Position numbers and translations under genes: made by a program. A model generated the notes under the pieces. It made no database searches. It had not been told where the DNA came from and saw only the letters and a program-made list of their open reading frames with translations. Shown piece by piece: positions 1 to 9,852 of a stretch of 64,000 bases of DNA. This DNA comes from Streptomyces bungoensis (lineage in GTDB: Bacteria > Actinomycetota > Actinomycetes > Streptomycetales > Streptomycetaceae). Location of the stretch: positions 429,434 to 493,433 of the forward strand of contig NZ_KQ948851.1 of assembly GCF_001514215.1 (NCBI RefSeq). Reading direction: 5' to 3'. Position 1 is the first letter of the stretch, and every line of letters begins with the position of its first letter.

Positions 1-162
1 TGCCCGCAGCACGGTCGATTTACCTATTCCTGCGGGACCGTGCAGCAGCACACTGCCGCCCGAGGCGAGCTGGTCGCGGGCGGTGGCGAACAACTCCTCG
101 CGGCCGATGAGCAGGTCGGGGCGGCATCGGGCAGGCTCCTGGAAGTCCCGTCGCACGGTCAC
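1..162 (-). CDS. LuxR-type (LAL) ATPase regulator, N-terminus only
   Basis: Only the first 54 codons lie in the window; the gene runs off the left edge. The reading begins at a GTG (160-162) preceded by GAGGGGAG. It contains 'LLIGREELF', the usual opening of the AAA/NB-ARC ATPase module, and a Walker A motif GPAGIGKST at about residues 43-51. This combination at the very N-terminus is typical of large LuxR-family (LAL) transcription regulators, which have an ATPase domain first and a LuxR HTH at the C-terminus. The HTH is outside the window, so a plain AAA ATPase is also possible. It is transcribed away from the neighbouring GAF-LuxR gene's end, from the A/T-richer gap 163-380. Confidence 0.75.
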   Translation of the reverse strand, partial: MTVRRDFQEPARCRPDLLIGREELFATARDQLASGGSVLLHGPAGIGKSTVLRA

Positions 163-380
163 CGCTCCCCTCGTGTGTCGTGTCCGGGCCAAATTCTAGG
201 CAACGATCCCCGAAATTCGGACGGAAGCCGTGGTGAGGGAAATAACAAACTTTCAACCATGGGCTAATTCAAAGTTACGCCACCGCGATGGTCAGGTTTC
301 CTCACGGTTGCCCACTCAACGTTCCGCGGCGGGGATCCCCACCTCCTTCCCGGCATCCTCACGGCTCCTTCCCGGCCCCC

Positions 381-1220
381 TCACGGCAGCAGTCCCGCCC
401 GGCGCGCCGCGGTCACCGCCTCCCCCCGGGTGTGCGTGCCCAGCTTCCGCATCGCCGAGCGCAAGTACCCCTTCACCGTCTCCGGACGCAGGCCCAGCCG
501 CTCGGCCACGGCCGCGTTGGTGGCGCCCGCCGCCACCCAGGACAGCACGTCCAGCTCGCGCGGCGCCAGGCTCACCCCGCCGGCCGGACGCGGCGCGGCC
601 AGCAGACCGCAGGCGGCGAGCAGATCGGCGCGCAAGCCGGGGTCGGTGATCCGCGGCGCCAGCGCGCGCAGCGCCGCGTGCGCCTCGCGCACCTGCTCCC
701 AGGCGGCCCCCGGGCCGGGACCGGCCGCGTCGGGCTCCGCGAGCCGGGCCGCGGCCAGCAGCCCCCGCGCCTCCTCGCGGACCACCAGCGCCTGCTCCAC
801 GTCCCGCGCCGCCGCCACCGCCGCCCCCAGCGTCCGGTCCCCGAGCGGCTGGGCGGTGCGCAGCGCGCCGTACAGCACCCCGCGCACCTGCCGCCGTACG
901 ACGACGGGCACCGCGACGACCGAGCAGAGGCCCTCGGCGGCCACCGGCACGTCGTACTCGTGGCTGATCTGCCGCGAGCGGGAGTAGTCCGTGACCGCGC
1001 ACGGCCTGGCCAGCGCCACCGCCTTGCCGCCCAGCCCGTTGCCGGACGTCACCGCGAGCGCCCGCAGTGCCGGCGTGACCGTGCCGCTCAGCTCGCTGAT
1101 GCGGATGCGCGGCCGGCCGGGCTCGACCAGCCCGCCGAACGCGACCGGAAGCCCCGTGGCGCGCCGCAGCCGGGCCAGGGCACCGTGTATCTCCACCGCC
1201 GCAACGGCCTCTGCTGCCAC
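381..1220 (-). CDS. GAF-LuxR transcriptional regulator
   Basis: A 279-residue protein with an N-terminal GAF-like region (about residues 15-165; 'GNGLGGKAVALARP' and 'GLCSVVAVPVVVRRQVRGVLYGA' are GAF-type strands) and a C-terminal LuxR HTH (about residues 210-275; 'LAPRELDVLSWVAAGATNAAVAERLGL' and 'ETVKGYLRSAMRKL'). It probably senses a small ligand and binds DNA. The GTG at 1220 is chosen over an upstream GTG at 1280 because AAGGAG sits 7 bases before it and because the longer version would run through the direct repeats at 1254-1289. It is divergent from the acyl-CoA synthetase operon, so it is the obvious candidate regulator of it (inference). Confidence 0.85.
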   Translation of the reverse strand: MAAEAVAAVEIHGALARLRRATGLPVAFGGLVEPGRPRIRISELSGTVTPALRALAVTSGNGLGGKAVALARPCAVTDYSRSRQISHEYDVPVAAEGLCSVVAVPVVVRRQVRGVLYGALRTAQPLGDRTLGAAVAAARDVEQALVVREEARGLLAAARLAEPDAAGPGPGAAWEQVREAHAALRALAPRITDPGLRADLLAACGLLAAPRPAGGVSLAPRELDVLSWVAAGATNAAVAERLGLRPETVKGYLRSAMRKLGTHTRGEAVTAARRAGLLP

Positions 1221-1253
1221 CTCGTCGCTCCTTCGGCACGGCTCTCGCGCTGC

Positions 1254-1293
1254 CCACACCCCCGTTCGCGTGGACCACACCCCCGTTCGGGGG
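1254..1293. promoter_or_regulatory. 15-bp direct repeats between LuxR and acyl-CoA synthetase genes
   Basis: CCACACCCCCGTTCG occurs twice (1254-1268 and 1275-1289), 21 bp apart start to start, two turns of the helix. The second copy runs into GGGG, forming CCCCC-GTTC-GGGGG (1280-1293). The repeats lie in the only intergenic space of a divergent regulator/target pair, so they are a likely binding site of the GAF-LuxR regulator. Confidence 0.5.
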
Positions 1294-1367
1294 TAGTGAG
1301 ACCTGCATCACGGATTAGACGATGCCAGAGAGCCGCCCGGCAATGGTCCGGTACTGAGGAGGACACC

Positions 1368-3041
1368 ATGACGACGGCGACCGAGCTGTTCCGCGGGGCC
1401 CGCGACTTCCTGCTGGAACACCGCGAGGACTACGCCACCGCCTGCGCGGGCTTCACCTGGCCGCGGCCCGAGCACTTCAACTGGGCGCTGGACTGGTTCG
1501 ACGTCATCGCCGAGGGCAACGACCGGACCGCGCTGCACATCGTCGAGGAGGACGGCAGCGAGGTCCGGCTCTCCTTCGCCGAGATGTCCGAGCGCTCCAA
1601 CCGGGTCGCGGGCTGGCTGCGTGCCCGGGGCGTCGCCGCCGAGGACCGCATCCTCGTCATGCTGGGCAACCAGGCCGAGCTGTGGGAGACCGCGCTGGCC
1701 GCGATGAAGCTGCGCGCGGTCGTCATCCCGGCCACCCCGCTCCTCGGCCCCGCCGACCTGGCCGACCGGGTCGAGCGCGGCCGGGTGAAGCACGTGCTGG
1801 TGCGCGCCGAGGACACCGCCAAGTTCGACGACGTGCCCGGCGCCTACACCCGCATCGCGGTCGGCGGGCTGCCGCGGGAGGGCTGGGAGCCGTACGAGGA
1901 CGCCTACGCGGCCCCGGACGAGTTCGTCCCGGACGGTCCGACGCTGGCCGACGACCCGCTGATGCTGTACTTCACCTCCGGCACCACCGCCCGCCCCAAG
2001 CTGGTCGAGCACACCCACACCTCGTACCCGATCGGCCACCTGGCCACCATGTACTGGATCGGCCTCAAGCCGGGTGACGTGCACCTGAACATCTCCTCGC
2101 CGGGGTGGGCCAAGCACGCCTGGTCCAACCTGTTCGCGCCGTGGAACGCCGAGGCGACCGTCTTCATCCACAACTACACGCGCTTCGACGCCGCCCGGCT
2201 GATGGCCGAGATGGACCGCCACCGGGTCACCACCTTCTGCGCCCCGCCGACCGTGTGGCGCATGCTCATCCAGGCCGACCTGAGCCAGCTGGCCACCCCG
2301 CCCCGCGAGGTCGTCGCCGCGGGCGAACCCCTCAACCCCGAGGTCATCGAACAGGTCCGGCGGGCCTGGGGCGTCACCATCCGGGACGGCTTCGGGCAGA
2401 CCGAGACCGCCGTACAGGTCTCCAACAGCCCCGGCCAGCCGCTGAAGACCGGCTCCATGGGCCGCCCCAGTCCCGGTTACCGGGTGCAGCTGCTCGACCC
2501 GGTCTCCGGCGCGCCGAACGACTCCGAGGGCGAGATCGCGCTCGACCTGTCCGAGCGGCCGGTCGGCCTCATGGCCGGCTACCACGGCGATCCGGACCGC
2601 ACGGCGGAGGCGATGGCGGGCGGCTACTACCGCACGGGCGACATCGCCTCGCGCGACGACGAGGGCTACCTCACGTACATCGGGCGCAGCGACGACGTGT
2701 TCAAGGCCTCCGACTACAAGATCAGCCCCTTCGAGCTGGAGAGCGCGCTGCTGGAGCACGAGGCGGTCGCCGAGGCGGCCGTCGTCCCCGCGCCGGACGA
2801 GGTGCGCCTGGCGGTGCCCAAGGCGTACGTCGTCCTCGCCGAGGGCTGGGAGCCCGGCCCCGGCACCGCGAAGGCGATCTTCGAGCACTCCCGTGAGGTG
2901 CTGGCGCCCTACAAGCGCATCCGCCGGCTGGAGTTCGGCGCGCTGCCCAAGACCGTCTCCGGCAAGATCCGCCGGATCGAGCTGCGCGAGGCCACGGCCG
3001 GCGGCTCGCAGGACGAGTACCGCGAGGAGGACTTCCGGTGA
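1368..3041 (+). CDS. AMP-binding acyl-CoA synthetase (medium-chain/acetyl-type)
   Basis: A 557-residue adenylate-forming enzyme that activates a carboxylic acid with ATP and CoA. The P-loop is '[17 protein letters not shown]' (about residues 203-219), the core A5 motif is 'DGFGQTETA' and the A7/A8 motifs are '[38 protein letters not shown]'. The catalytic Lys of A10 is in '[11 protein letters not shown]' near the C-terminus. '[16 protein letters not shown]' resembles the medium-chain acyl-CoA synthetase branch rather than long-chain FadD enzymes. The start has GAGGAGG 6 bases upstream. Its end overlaps the next synthetase gene by 4 bp (GTGA), so the two are translationally coupled. The substrate cannot be read from the sequence. 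Confidence 0.9.
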   Translation: MTTATELFRGARDFLLEHREDYATACAGFTWPRPEHFNWALDWFDVIAEGNDRTALHIVEEDGSEVRLSFAEMSERSNRVAGWLRARGVAAEDRILVMLGNQAELWETALAAMKLRAVVIPATPLLGPADLADRVERGRVKHVLVRAEDTAKFDDVPGAYTRIAVGGLPREGWEPYEDAYAAPDEFVPDGPTLADDPLMLYFTSGTTARPKLVEHTHTSYPIGHLATMYWIGLKPGDVHLNISSPGWAKHAWSNLFAPWNAEATVFIHNYTRFDAARLMAEMDRHRVTTFCAPPTVWRMLIQADLSQLATPPREVVAAGEPLNPEVIEQVRRAWGVTIRDGFGQTETAVQVSNSPGQPLKTGSMGRPSPGYRVQLLDPVSGAPNDSEGEIALDLSERPVGLMAGYHGDPDRTAEAMAGGYYRTGDIASRDDEGYLTYIGRSDDVFKASDYKISPFELESALLEHEAVAEAAVVPAPDEVRLAVPKAYVVLAEGWEPGPGTAKAIFEHSREVLAPYKRIRRLEFGALPKTVSGKIRRIELREATAGGSQDEYREEDFR

Positions 3042-4648
3042 GACCGAGCCTGTCGTACACCCACGGAACGGGCTCCACCGCCTTCCTCGGAGACACCATC
3101 GGCGCGAACCTCGACCGGGCCGCGGCCGCCTGGCCCGATCGCGAGGCCCTGGTCGACGTGCCCTCCGGACGACGCTGGACCTACGCCGAGTTCGCCGCCG
3201 ACGTCGACCGGCTGGCGTACGCGCTGCTCGCGAGCGGCGTCGCCAAGGGCGACCGGGTGGGCATCTGGGCGGTCAACTGCGCCGAGTGGGTGCTCGTGCA
3301 GTACGCCACCGCCCGCGTCGGCGCGATCATGGTCAACATCAACCCGGCGTACCGCACCCACGAGGTCGAGTACGTCCTCGGCCAGGCGGGGATCTCCCTG
3401 CTGTTCGCCTCGCTCAGCCACAAGGGCAGCGACTACCGGGCGATGGTGGAGGAGGTGCGCGGCAGATGCCCGCGGCTGACGGAGACCGTGTACATCGGGG
3501 ACCCGGGCTGGGAGGCGTTCACCGCACGCGGCACGGCCGGCCGCCGTGAGGAACTGAGCGCGCGGGAAGCCGAGTTGTCCTGCGACGACCCCATCAACAT
3601 CCAGTACACCTCGGGCACGACCGGCTTCCCCAAGGGCGCCACGCTCTCGCACCACAACATCCTCAACAACGGCTACTTCGTGGGCGAGGCGGTCGCCTAC
3701 ACCGAGCAGGACCGGATCTGCATCCCGGTGCCCTTCTACCACTGCTTCGGCATGGTCATGGGCAACCTGGCGGCCACCTCGCACGGCGCCTGCATGGTGA
3801 TCCCCGCGCCGTCCTTCGAGCCCCGGGCGACCCTGGAGGCGGTGCAGCGGGAGCGCTGCACGTCCCTGTACGGCGTCCCGACCATGTTCATCGCGGAGCT
3901 GAACCTCCCCGACTTCGCCGGCTACGACCTCTCCACCCTGCGCACTGGCATCATGGCGGGCTCGCCCTGCCCGGTGGAGGTGATGAAGCGGGTGGTCGCC
4001 GAGATGCACATGGCGGAGGTCTCCATCTGCTACGGCATGACCGAGACCTCGCCCGTGTCGCTGCAGACCCGGATCGAGGACGACCTGGAGCACCGCACGG
4101 CGACGGTGGGCAGGGTCCTGCCCCACCTGGAGGTCAAGGTCGTCGACCCGGCCACCGGGGTCACCCGGCCGCGCGGGACGGCGGGAGAGCTGTGCACCCG
4201 CGGCTACAGCGTGATGCTCGGCTACTGGAACGAGCCGGGGAAGACCGCGGAGGCCGTCGACGCGGGCCGCTGGATGCACACCGGTGACCTCGCGGTCATG
4301 CGCGAGGACGGGTACGTCGAGATCGTCGGCCGGATCAAGGACATGATCATCCGGGGCGGCGAGAACATCTACCCGCGCGAGGTCGAGGAGTTCCTGTACG
4401 GCCACCCCAAGATCCAGGACGTCCAGGTCGTCGGGGTGCCGCACGAGACGTACGGCGAGGAGGTGCTCGCCTGCGTCATCCCGCGCGACGGCGCCGATCC
4501 GCTCACCCTGGAGGAGGTGCGCGCCTTCTGCCGGGACCGGCTCGCGCACTACAAGATCCCCAGCCGGCTCCAGCTCCTCGACTCCTTCCCGATGACGGTG
4601 TCCGGGAAGGTGCGCAAGGTCGAACTGCGCCAGACGTACGGCGGCTGA
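3038..4648 (+). CDS. AMP-binding fatty acyl-CoA synthetase
   Basis: A 536-residue acyl-CoA synthetase of the FadD/AtoE-like branch. It has the P-loop '[16 protein letters not shown]', A5 '[10 protein letters not shown]', A7 '[37 protein letters not shown]' and the A10 lysine in '[13 protein letters not shown]'. '[14 protein letters not shown]' is [14 protein letters not shown] of medium/long-chain synthetases. The GTG start overlaps the TGA of the preceding synthetase. Two different synthetases in one operon suggest sequential or alternative activation of related acids, without beta-oxidation genes in view. A strong terminator follows. Confidence 0.9.
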   Translation: MRPSLSYTHGTGSTAFLGDTIGANLDRAAAAWPDREALVDVPSGRRWTYAEFAADVDRLAYALLASGVAKGDRVGIWAVNCAEWVLVQYATARVGAIMVNINPAYRTHEVEYVLGQAGISLLFASLSHKGSDYRAMVEEVRGRCPRLTETVYIGDPGWEAFTARGTAGRREELSAREAELSCDDPINIQYTSGTTGFPKGATLSHHNILNNGYFVGEAVAYTEQDRICIPVPFYHCFGMVMGNLAATSHGACMVIPAPSFEPRATLEAVQRERCTSLYGVPTMFIAELNLPDFAGYDLSTLRTGIMAGSPCPVEVMKRVVAEMHMAEVSICYGMTETSPVSLQTRIEDDLEHRTATVGRVLPHLEVKVVDPATGVTRPRGTAGELCTRGYSVMLGYWNEPGKTAEAVDAGRWMHTGDLAVMREDGYVEIVGRIKDMIIRGGENIYPREVEEFLYGHPKIQDVQVVGVPHETYGEEVLACVIPRDGADPLTLEEVRAFCRDRLAHYKIPSRLQLLDSFPMTVSGKVRKVELRQTYGG

Positions 4649-4660
4649 TCGCCCGCACCG

Positions 4661-4701
4661 GCAAGGGGCCGGACAGCTCACCGAGCTGTCCGGCCCCTTG
4701 C
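4661..4701 (+). terminator. Terminator after acyl-CoA synthetase operon
   Basis: Perfect 19-bp stem (4661-4679 with 4683-4701) around the loop ACC, 12 bases after the stop codon. There is no long T run, as is usual in Streptomyces. Confidence 0.85.
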
Positions 4702-4759
4702 CGTGTCTTGACGGCGCCCGCCCACCCTCCTACATTGCTTCCAGATAGTAGAAGTTAAA

Positions 4760-4774
4760 TTCCGCGATACGGAA
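4760..4774. promoter_or_regulatory. AllR-type operator upstream of gcl
   Basis: TTCCG-CGATA-CGGAA, perfect 5-bp arms (6 bp counting the flanking A and T), 86 bp before the gcl start in an A/T-richer promoter stretch. The same palindrome class occurs before katA, hyi, aceB and allR/allB in this window, which supports binding by the IclR-family protein encoded at 36400-37194 (inference). Confidence 0.7.
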
Positions 4775-4860
4775 TAGCGCGGGATTCAAGGACCTGGAGA
4801 CCGTGCTCACCGCGGGGCGCGACGGGAGTACGCATCCGACAGCCGAAGCAGGAGTGCTCG

Positions 4861-6648
4861 ATGGCCCGAATGACCGCTGCCCGCGCGGCAGTCGAAATCC
4901 TCAAGCGCGAGGGCGTCCGCGACGCCTTCGGCGTGCCCGGCGCGGCGATCAACCCGTTCTACAAGGCGCTGAAGGAGGGCGGCGGCATCCACCACACCCT
5001 CGCCCGCCACGTGGAGGGCGCCTCCCACATGGCCGAGGGCTACACCCGCGCCCGGCCCGGCAACATCGGCGTCTGCGTCGGCACCTCGGGCCCCGCCGGC
5101 ACCGACATGATCACCGGCCTGTACTCGGCCACCGGCGACTCGATCCCGATCCTGTGCATCACCGGCCAGGCCCCGACCTCCGTGATCCACAAGGAGGACT
5201 TCCAGGCCGTCGACATCGCGTCGATCGCCGGGCCGGTCACCAAGATGGCGGTCACCGTGCTGGAGGCCGCGCAGGTCCCCGGCGTCTTCCAGCAGGCCTT
5301 CCACCTCATGCGCTCCGGCCGCCCCGGCCCCGTCCTGATCGACCTGCCGATCGACGTGCAGCAGACGGAGATCGAGTTCGACCCGGACACGTACGAGCCG
5401 CTCCCCGTCTACCGGCCGGCCGCGACCCGCGCCCAGATCGAGAAGGCCCTCTCCTTCCTCCTGGCCGCCGAGCGCCCGGTCGTCGTCGCGGGCGGCGGTG
5501 TCATCGGCGCCGACGCCTGCGACCTGCTGACCGAGTTCGCGGAGCTGACGCGGACCCCGGTCGTCCCGACGCTGATGGGCTGGGGCGCGCTGCCCGACGA
5601 CCACGAGCTGAACGCGGGCATGGTCGGCGTCCAGACCTCGCACCGCTACGGCAACGCCACCTTCCTGGAGTCCGACTTCGTCCTCGGCATCGGCAACCGC
5701 TGGGCCAACCGCCACACCGGCTACAAGCTGGACGTCTACCGGCGGGGCCGCACCTTCGTGCACGTCGACATCGAGCCCACCCAGATCGGCAGGATCTTCC
5801 CGCCGGACTACGGCGTCGTCTCCGACGCCCGGGCCGCGCTGGAGCTGTTCGTCGAGGTGGCGAAGGAGCTGAAGGCCGAGGGCAGGCTCCCCGACCGCAC
5901 CGCCTGGGTCGCCTCGGCGCAGGAGCGCAAGGCGACCCTGCTGCGCCGTACGCACTTCGACGACGTGCCGATGAAGCCGCAGCGCGTGTACGAGGAGATG
6001 AACAGGGCCTTCGGCCCGGACACCCGGTACGTCACCACCATCGGCCTCTCCCAGATCGCCGGCGCGCAGATGCTGCACGTCTACCGGCCCCGCCACTGGA
6101 TCAACTGCGGCCAGGCCGGCCCGCTCGGCTGGACCATCCCGGCCGCCATCGGCGTCGCCAAGGCCGACCCGGACACCCCGGTGGTCGCGCTGTCCGGGGA
6201 CTACGACTTCCAGTTCATGATCGAGGAGCTGGCCGTCGCCGCCCAGCACCGCGTGCCCTACGTCCACGTCCTGGTGAACAACGCCTACCTGGGCCTGATC
6301 CGGCAGGCGCAGCTCGGCCTGGACATCGATTTCCAGGTCAACCTGGAGTTCGAGAACATCAACACGCCCGAGATCGGCGTCTACGGCGTGGACCACGTCA
6401 AGGTCGCCGAGGGTCTGGGCTGCCGGGCCATCCGCGTCACCGAGCCGGATCAGCTGGGCGCGGCCTTCGAGGAGGCGAAGAAGCTCGCCGCCGAGTACCG
6501 GGTGCCGGTGGTCGTCGAGGCGATCCTGGAGCGGGTCACCAACATCTCCATGAGCCGTACCATGGACATCAGCGACATCTCCGAGTTCGAGGAACTGGCC
6601 ACGGAGCCCGGCCACGCGCCGACGTCGCTCAAGCCGCTGAAGGTCTGA
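4861..6648 (+). CDS. gcl: Glyoxylate carboligase
   Basis: A 595-residue ThDP enzyme that condenses two glyoxylates to tartronate semialdehyde and CO2, the first step of the glycerate route. Full-length N-terminal, central and C-terminal ThDP-fold domains are present. Residues 49-54 read RHVEGA: the glutamate that activates ThDP in other family members (RHEQGA) is replaced by V51, the hallmark of Gcl. The ThDP/Mg site is '[34 protein letters not shown]'. Its product is used by GlxR and Hyi encoded at 9.8-11.6 kb. An AllR-type operator lies 86 bp upstream. The ATG follows GCAGGAGTGCTCG. Confidence 0.97.
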   Translation: MARMTAARAAVEILKREGVRDAFGVPGAAINPFYKALKEGGGIHHTLARHVEGASHMAEGYTRARPGNIGVCVGTSGPAGTDMITGLYSATGDSIPILCITGQAPTSVIHKEDFQAVDIASIAGPVTKMAVTVLEAAQVPGVFQQAFHLMRSGRPGPVLIDLPIDVQQTEIEFDPDTYEPLPVYRPAATRAQIEKALSFLLAAERPVVVAGGGVIGADACDLLTEFAELTRTPVVPTLMGWGALPDDHELNAGMVGVQTSHRYGNATFLESDFVLGIGNRWANRHTGYKLDVYRRGRTFVHVDIEPTQIGRIFPPDYGVVSDARAALELFVEVAKELKAEGRLPDRTAWVASAQERKATLLRRTHFDDVPMKPQRVYEEMNRAFGPDTRYVTTIGLSQIAGAQMLHVYRPRHWINCGQAGPLGWTIPAAIGVAKADPDTPVVALSGDYDFQFMIEELAVAAQHRVPYVHVLVNNAYLGLIRQAQLGLDIDFQVNLEFENINTPEIGVYGVDHVKVAEGLGCRAIRVTEPDQLGAAFEEAKKLAAEYRVPVVVEAILERVTNISMSRTMDISDISEFEELATEPGHAPTSLKPLKV

Positions 6649-6667
6649 CAACCCCGACGGGGTCGGC

Positions 6668-6698
6668 AGGGCGGTCCGTCCGCGGGACGGACCGCCCT
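6668..6698. terminator. Terminator between gcl and convergent gene
   Basis: Perfect 14-bp stem (6668-6681 with 6685-6698) with loop GCG, 20 bases after the gcl stop and 28 bases before the end of the convergent gene; it can serve both. Confidence 0.8.
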
Positions 6699-6725
6699 CC
6701 GGCGTTCTCCCGCGGGCGCCGGCCC

Positions 6726-7424
6726 TCAGCCGTACCCGCCGCCCCCGCAGCCGCCCCACCCACCGCCGTGGTCACCCCAGCCACCGCCGTGGTCGTGGCC
6801 GCCGTGGGAGCCGCCGTGACCACCGTGGCCGTCGCCGCCGTACCCACCGCTCGGGCCCTCGTACCCGGTGACCCCGCGCAGACCGCTGCCCCGGCCCCAC
6901 GGGAACAGGCCCTGGTCGGCGAGGGCGCCGCGGCCGGTGAGCCCGGCGTCGCGGGTGAGGCCCGGCAGCAGGGCCGTCAGCGCCAGGTCGCCGTACAGGG
7001 CGACGGCGAGCAGCACCTCCTCGTCCGCCGACCCGTCGCGGCTCCCGGGCAGCGGGTGGCCTGCGCGCAGGGAGGCCACCAGACGGCGAGCGGCACGGGT
7101 GCGTCCCGGCACCGGCGGGCGCAGCAGCCCCTCGGCGGCGAGTTCCGCCCGCATCCGGGCCAGGGCCCGCCGTACCACCGCCCGCTCGGGCAACTCCCGC
7201 AGCCCCGCGGGCCGGTACAGACCGATGTGCACCGCCTTCTCGAGCGGATGGCGGAAGGACACGGCCTCCCGCGCCCCGGTCCGGCGCAGCGTGCCGGGCC
7301 GGCCGGCGTGGACCGCGCCGCGCAGGTGCAGCCCCACCACGGCGACGGTCACGGCGGCGCGGGCGCCGCCCCGCAGCAGCGCGACGGCGCACGGATCAGG
7401 CGGAATTCGCGGCGTACGCTCCAT
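6726..7424 (-). CDS. TIGR04222-like protein with Gly/His-rich tail
   Basis: A 232-residue protein. 'DPCAVALLRGGARAAVTVAVVGLHLRGAV', 'HPLEKAVHIGL' and the repeated 'RMRAELAAEGLL' pattern resemble the actinobacterial TIGR04222 family, usually membrane proteins ending in a glycine-rich segment. I see only weakly hydrophobic stretches here ('VLLAVALYGDLALTALLPGL'), not a clear membrane anchor. The last 45 residues are almost only Gly, His, Asp and Trp with one Cys (GGDGHGGHGGSHGGHDHGG...), which could bind metal. Function unknown. It is convergent with gcl. Confidence 0.7.
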   Translation of the reverse strand: MERTPRIPPDPCAVALLRGGARAAVTVAVVGLHLRGAVHAGRPGTLRRTGAREAVSFRHPLEKAVHIGLYRPAGLRELPERAVVRRALARMRAELAAEGLLRPPVPGRTRAARRLVASLRAGHPLPGSRDGSADEEVLLAVALYGDLALTALLPGLTRDAGLTGRGALADQGLFPWGRGSGLRGVTGYEGPSGGYGGDGHGGHGGSHGGHDHGGGWGDHGGGWGGCGGGGYG

Positions 7425-7584
7425 GACACCCCCCCCGCGCGGGGCCCGCCGCCCCCGTGCCGACGGGCTCCGCGTACCGGTGATGTGCCCGGCCGCGACG
7501 GCCGTCGAAGCATCCCCGGCGGTGTTCAGAGCTTGATCTGAGGGTTGCGTAGGCGGGGTACGGCCGCTGCCGTACGCGGCCCGG

Positions 7585-7818
7585 CTACAGCTCGTGCTCC
7601 GACAGCCCGGGCCAGTCGTCCGGGCCGCCGCCCTGCCATTCGATGAGGTCGCTCTCCTCGACCTCGATGCGGTCCAGGTCGGCCAGCCGCAGGATCTCGA
7701 CCACGTCGTCCAGGTGGGAGGCGAGCCCGAGGGTCACCTCGCCCTCGGTGACGCGCCGGGAGCCGTCCAGGGCCGGGGCGTGGACCACGATGTGCGGGTA
7801 CTGCGTCGGATTGCCCAT
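7585..7818 (-). CDS. Small acidic conserved protein
   Basis: A 77-residue acidic protein beginning MGNPTQYPHIVVHAPALDG and ending in GLSEHEL, with no signal peptide or membrane segment. Codon use (G/C third positions) is like its neighbours, so I believe it is coding. I do not recognise a family with certainty. It stands alone between a terminator hairpin (7871-7904) and a short GTACGGC/GCCGTAC hairpin (7558-7575) just past its stop codon. Confidence 0.65.
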   Translation of the reverse strand: MGNPTQYPHIVVHAPALDGSRRVTEGEVTLGLASHLDDVVEILRLADLDRIEVEESDLIEWQGGGPDDWPGLSEHEL

Positions 7819-7870
7819 GGCATCAGCGTCCTGCGGATGCGGCGCGGGCGCACGCCGGCGCATGGCAGCA

Positions 7871-7904
7871 CGAGGAGCGCCCCCTGACCAGGGGGCGCTC
7901 CTCG
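7871..7904 (-). terminator. Terminator hairpin
   Basis: Perfect 15-bp stem (7871-7885 with 7890-7904) with loop GACC. It lies 52 bases upstream of the small gene at 7585-7818 and downstream of katA, so it most likely ends the katA transcript. Confidence 0.7.
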
Positions 7905-7919
7905 TTGTGGGCGGTGGCC

Positions 7920-7967
7920 GTCCGGCGGCGCGAGGCTGGGCGCGACAGGACGTTCGCGCCGCCGGAC
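7920..7967 (-). terminator. Second inverted repeat downstream of katA
   Basis: 14-bp perfect arms (7920-7933 and 7954-7967) with a 20-base loop. It sits before the stronger hairpin at 7871-7904 in the direction of katA transcription and may be part of a tandem terminator or an mRNA-end stabiliser. Confidence 0.45.
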
Positions 7968-8218
7968 GGAGTCGGGGGCCTCCGGCTTTCGCCGAGGCCA
8001 TGGCCGGGGACCGCGGCGGAGGCGACGGAGCCGGGGCGCCTTCCCTCTGCTCGGGAAGGGGACCCGTCACCTTCACCACCGCACTGGCTCGCACACCGCC
8101 GCGGTCCTCGTCCTGCCCGCCGTACCGGTCGATCACCCCTCATCCGGATCGCTCGGCGGCGGGTCGTGGGCGTCCGGGCCCGGCCTCCCCGCCGGGGCAT
8201 CCGGACGCGGCCCGGGGC

Positions 8219-9682
8219 TCAGTCCTCGCGCAGGGCGCGGACCGCCTCCTCCACGCGCCTGCCGTACTCCGGGTCGGCGGCGTGGAAGTGGGCCAGGTTC
8301 CTCTCGATCACGTCGTCGCGGGAGACCTGCGCGAGGCCGCCGGCGATGTTCGCGATCAGGCGGGACCGCTCCTCGGCCGACATCAGCCGGTACAGCTCGC
8401 CCGCCTGGAAGAAGTCGTCGTCCTTGGTGTGCGGCGGCGCCTCGTGGGTGCCGGTGTGGCCGGAGACGGCGAGGGGCGCGGCGAGCGGGCGGCCGGTCTC
8501 CACCGGGCCGTCGTAGGAGTTCGGCTCGTAGTTCTTGGCCTGGCGCCCCTGGGAGTTGACCGCCATGAGACCGTCGCGCCCGTGGTTCCGGGCGCCGCCC
8601 GGCACCGCCTTCGGGGCGTTGACCGGCAGCAGGGTGTGGTTGACGCCGAGCCGGTAGCGCTGGGCGTCCGCGTAGGCGAACAGGCGGCCCTGGAGCATCT
8701 TGTCCGGGGAGGGGCCGATGCCGGGGACGAAGTTGTTCGGCGAGAAGGCGGCCTGCTCGACCTCGGCGAAGACGTTGTCCGGGTTGCGGTCGAGGACCAG
8801 CCGGCCCACGCGGTGCAACGGGTAGTCCCTGTGCGGCCACACCTTCGTCAGGTCGAACGGGTTGAAGCGGTAGTCCGCCGCCTCGGCCGCCGGCATGACC
8901 TGGACGTACAGGGTCCAGGACGGGTGCACCCCGCGCTCGATCGCCTGGAGCAGGTCCGTCTGGTGGGAGTTCGGGTCCTTGCCCGCCTGTTCCCGGGCCT
9001 GCTCGGCGGACAGGCAGCGGATGCCCTGGTTCGTCCTGAAGTGGTACTTGACGAAGAAGGCCTCGCCGTCGGCGTTCGTCCAGGAGTAGGTGTGCGAGCC
9101 GTAGCCGTTCATGTGCCGGTACGACGCCGGGATGCCGCGGTCGCCCATCAGCCAGGTCACCTGGTGGGTGGCCTCGGGGGAGTGCCCCCAGAAGTCCCAG
9201 ACGTTGTCCGGCTCCTGACGGCCGGTGAACGGGTCGCGCTTCTGCGAGTGGATGAAGTCGGGGAACTTCAGAGGGTCCTTGACGAAGAAGACCGGGGTGT
9301 TGTTGCCGACGAGGTCGTAGTTGCCCTCCTCGGTGTAGAACTTCACCGCGAAGCCGCGCGGGTCGCGCACCGCGTCCGCGCCGCCGAGCGAGTCGGCGAC
9401 CGTCGAGAAGCGCACGAACACCTCGGTCCGCCTGCCGACCTCGCCGAGGAAGCCGGCGTGGGTGTAGGCGGTGACGTCGTCCGTCACCTCGAAGTGGCCG
9501 TACGCGCCGGAGCCGCGGGCGTGCACCACACGCTCCGGGATGCGCTCGCGGTTGAAGCGCGCGAGCTTCTCCAGCAGGTGCTGGTCCTGGATCAGGAGCG
9601 GGCCGCCGACGCCGGCGGAGGCGGAGTTCTGGTTGTCGGCGACGGGGGCGCCGGACTCGGTGGTGAGCACGCGCTGCGACAT
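8219..9682 (-). CDS. katA: Monofunctional heme catalase
   Basis: A 487-residue small-subunit clade catalase (2 H2O2 to O2 and water). The catalytic His54 is in '[15 protein letters not shown]', Asn127 in '[15 protein letters not shown]', and the heme-ligand Tyr337 in '[14 protein letters not shown]'. There is no signal peptide, so it is cytoplasmic. It sits between glyoxylate and urate genes and its promoter carries both palindrome classes seen in this locus (9719-9733 and 9757-9773). That suggests its job is removing the H2O2 made by uricase, under catabolic rather than only oxidative control (inference). Starts at ATG with a GGAC-type site upstream. Confidence 0.96.
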   Translation of the reverse strand: MSQRVLTTESGAPVADNQNSASAGVGGPLLIQDQHLLEKLARFNRERIPERVVHARGSGAYGHFEVTDDVTAYTHAGFLGEVGRRTEVFVRFSTVADSLGGADAVRDPRGFAVKFYTEEGNYDLVGNNTPVFFVKDPLKFPDFIHSQKRDPFTGRQEPDNVWDFWGHSPEATHQVTWLMGDRGIPASYRHMNGYGSHTYSWTNADGEAFFVKYHFRTNQGIRCLSAEQAREQAGKDPNSHQTDLLQAIERGVHPSWTLYVQVMPAAEAADYRFNPFDLTKVWPHRDYPLHRVGRLVLDRNPDNVFAEVEQAAFSPNNFVPGIGPSPDKMLQGRLFAYADAQRYRLGVNHTLLPVNAPKAVPGGARNHGRDGLMAVNSQGRQAKNYEPNSYDGPVETGRPLAAPLAVSGHTGTHEAPPHTKDDDFFQAGELYRLMSAEERSRLIANIAGGLAQVSRDDVIERNLAHFHAADPEYGRRVEEAVRALRED

Positions 9683-9718
9683 CGTGGACCTTCCGTACGG
9701 GTGTCAGCGGAAAGCTGT

Positions 9719-9733
9719 TTCCGCTTCGTGGAG
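9719..9733. promoter_or_regulatory. AllR-type operator upstream of katA
   Basis: TTCCG-CTTCG-TGGAG, one base short of a perfect match to TTCCR-N5-YGGAA, 37 bp before the katA start. It overlaps a second inverted repeat, AGCGGAAA-GCTG-TTTCCGCT (9706-9725), which is perfect. Confidence 0.6.
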
Positions 9734-9756
9734 CCTAGGAGTGCGCCGTTCGAGGC

Positions 9757-9773
9757 GTCAACACTTTGTTGAA
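9757..9773. promoter_or_regulatory. TTCAAC-N5-GTTGAA palindrome upstream of katA
   Basis: On the minus strand it reads TTCAACAAAGTGTTGAC. Together with the next three bases it is identical over 20 bp to the site before uraD (12410-12429). Centre-to-centre distance to the TTCC-type site is 39 bp. Confidence 0.65.
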
Positions 9774-9852
9774 GTAGGTTCCGGGCCGCGGCGCCGCCTG
9801 GGCGCGACAGGACAGATGTCGGCGGCGCCGCGGCCCGGAAGTCCAGGGGTGC

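Larger units (their letters stand above)
7819..8218. other. 400-base intergenic region, no convincing gene
   Basis: Open frames on both strands give Arg/Pro-rich translations without family features. What can be seen are two strong hairpins (7871-7904 and 7920-7967) next to the catalase gene's downstream side, so the stretch is mostly the transcript end of katA plus the promoter of the small gene at 7585-7818. Confidence 0.5.

Noticed and set aside
288..1367. N-terminal extension of the first acyl-CoA synthetase to position 288
   Set aside because: It would overlap the whole LuxR gene and its translation is low complexity; the ATG at 1368 has GAGGAGG.
9706..9725. AGCGGAAAGCTGTTTCCGCT as a separate catalase (FurA/CatR) operator
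   Set aside because: It overlaps the TTCC-type site and could be chance symmetry; kept only as a note in the operator entry.
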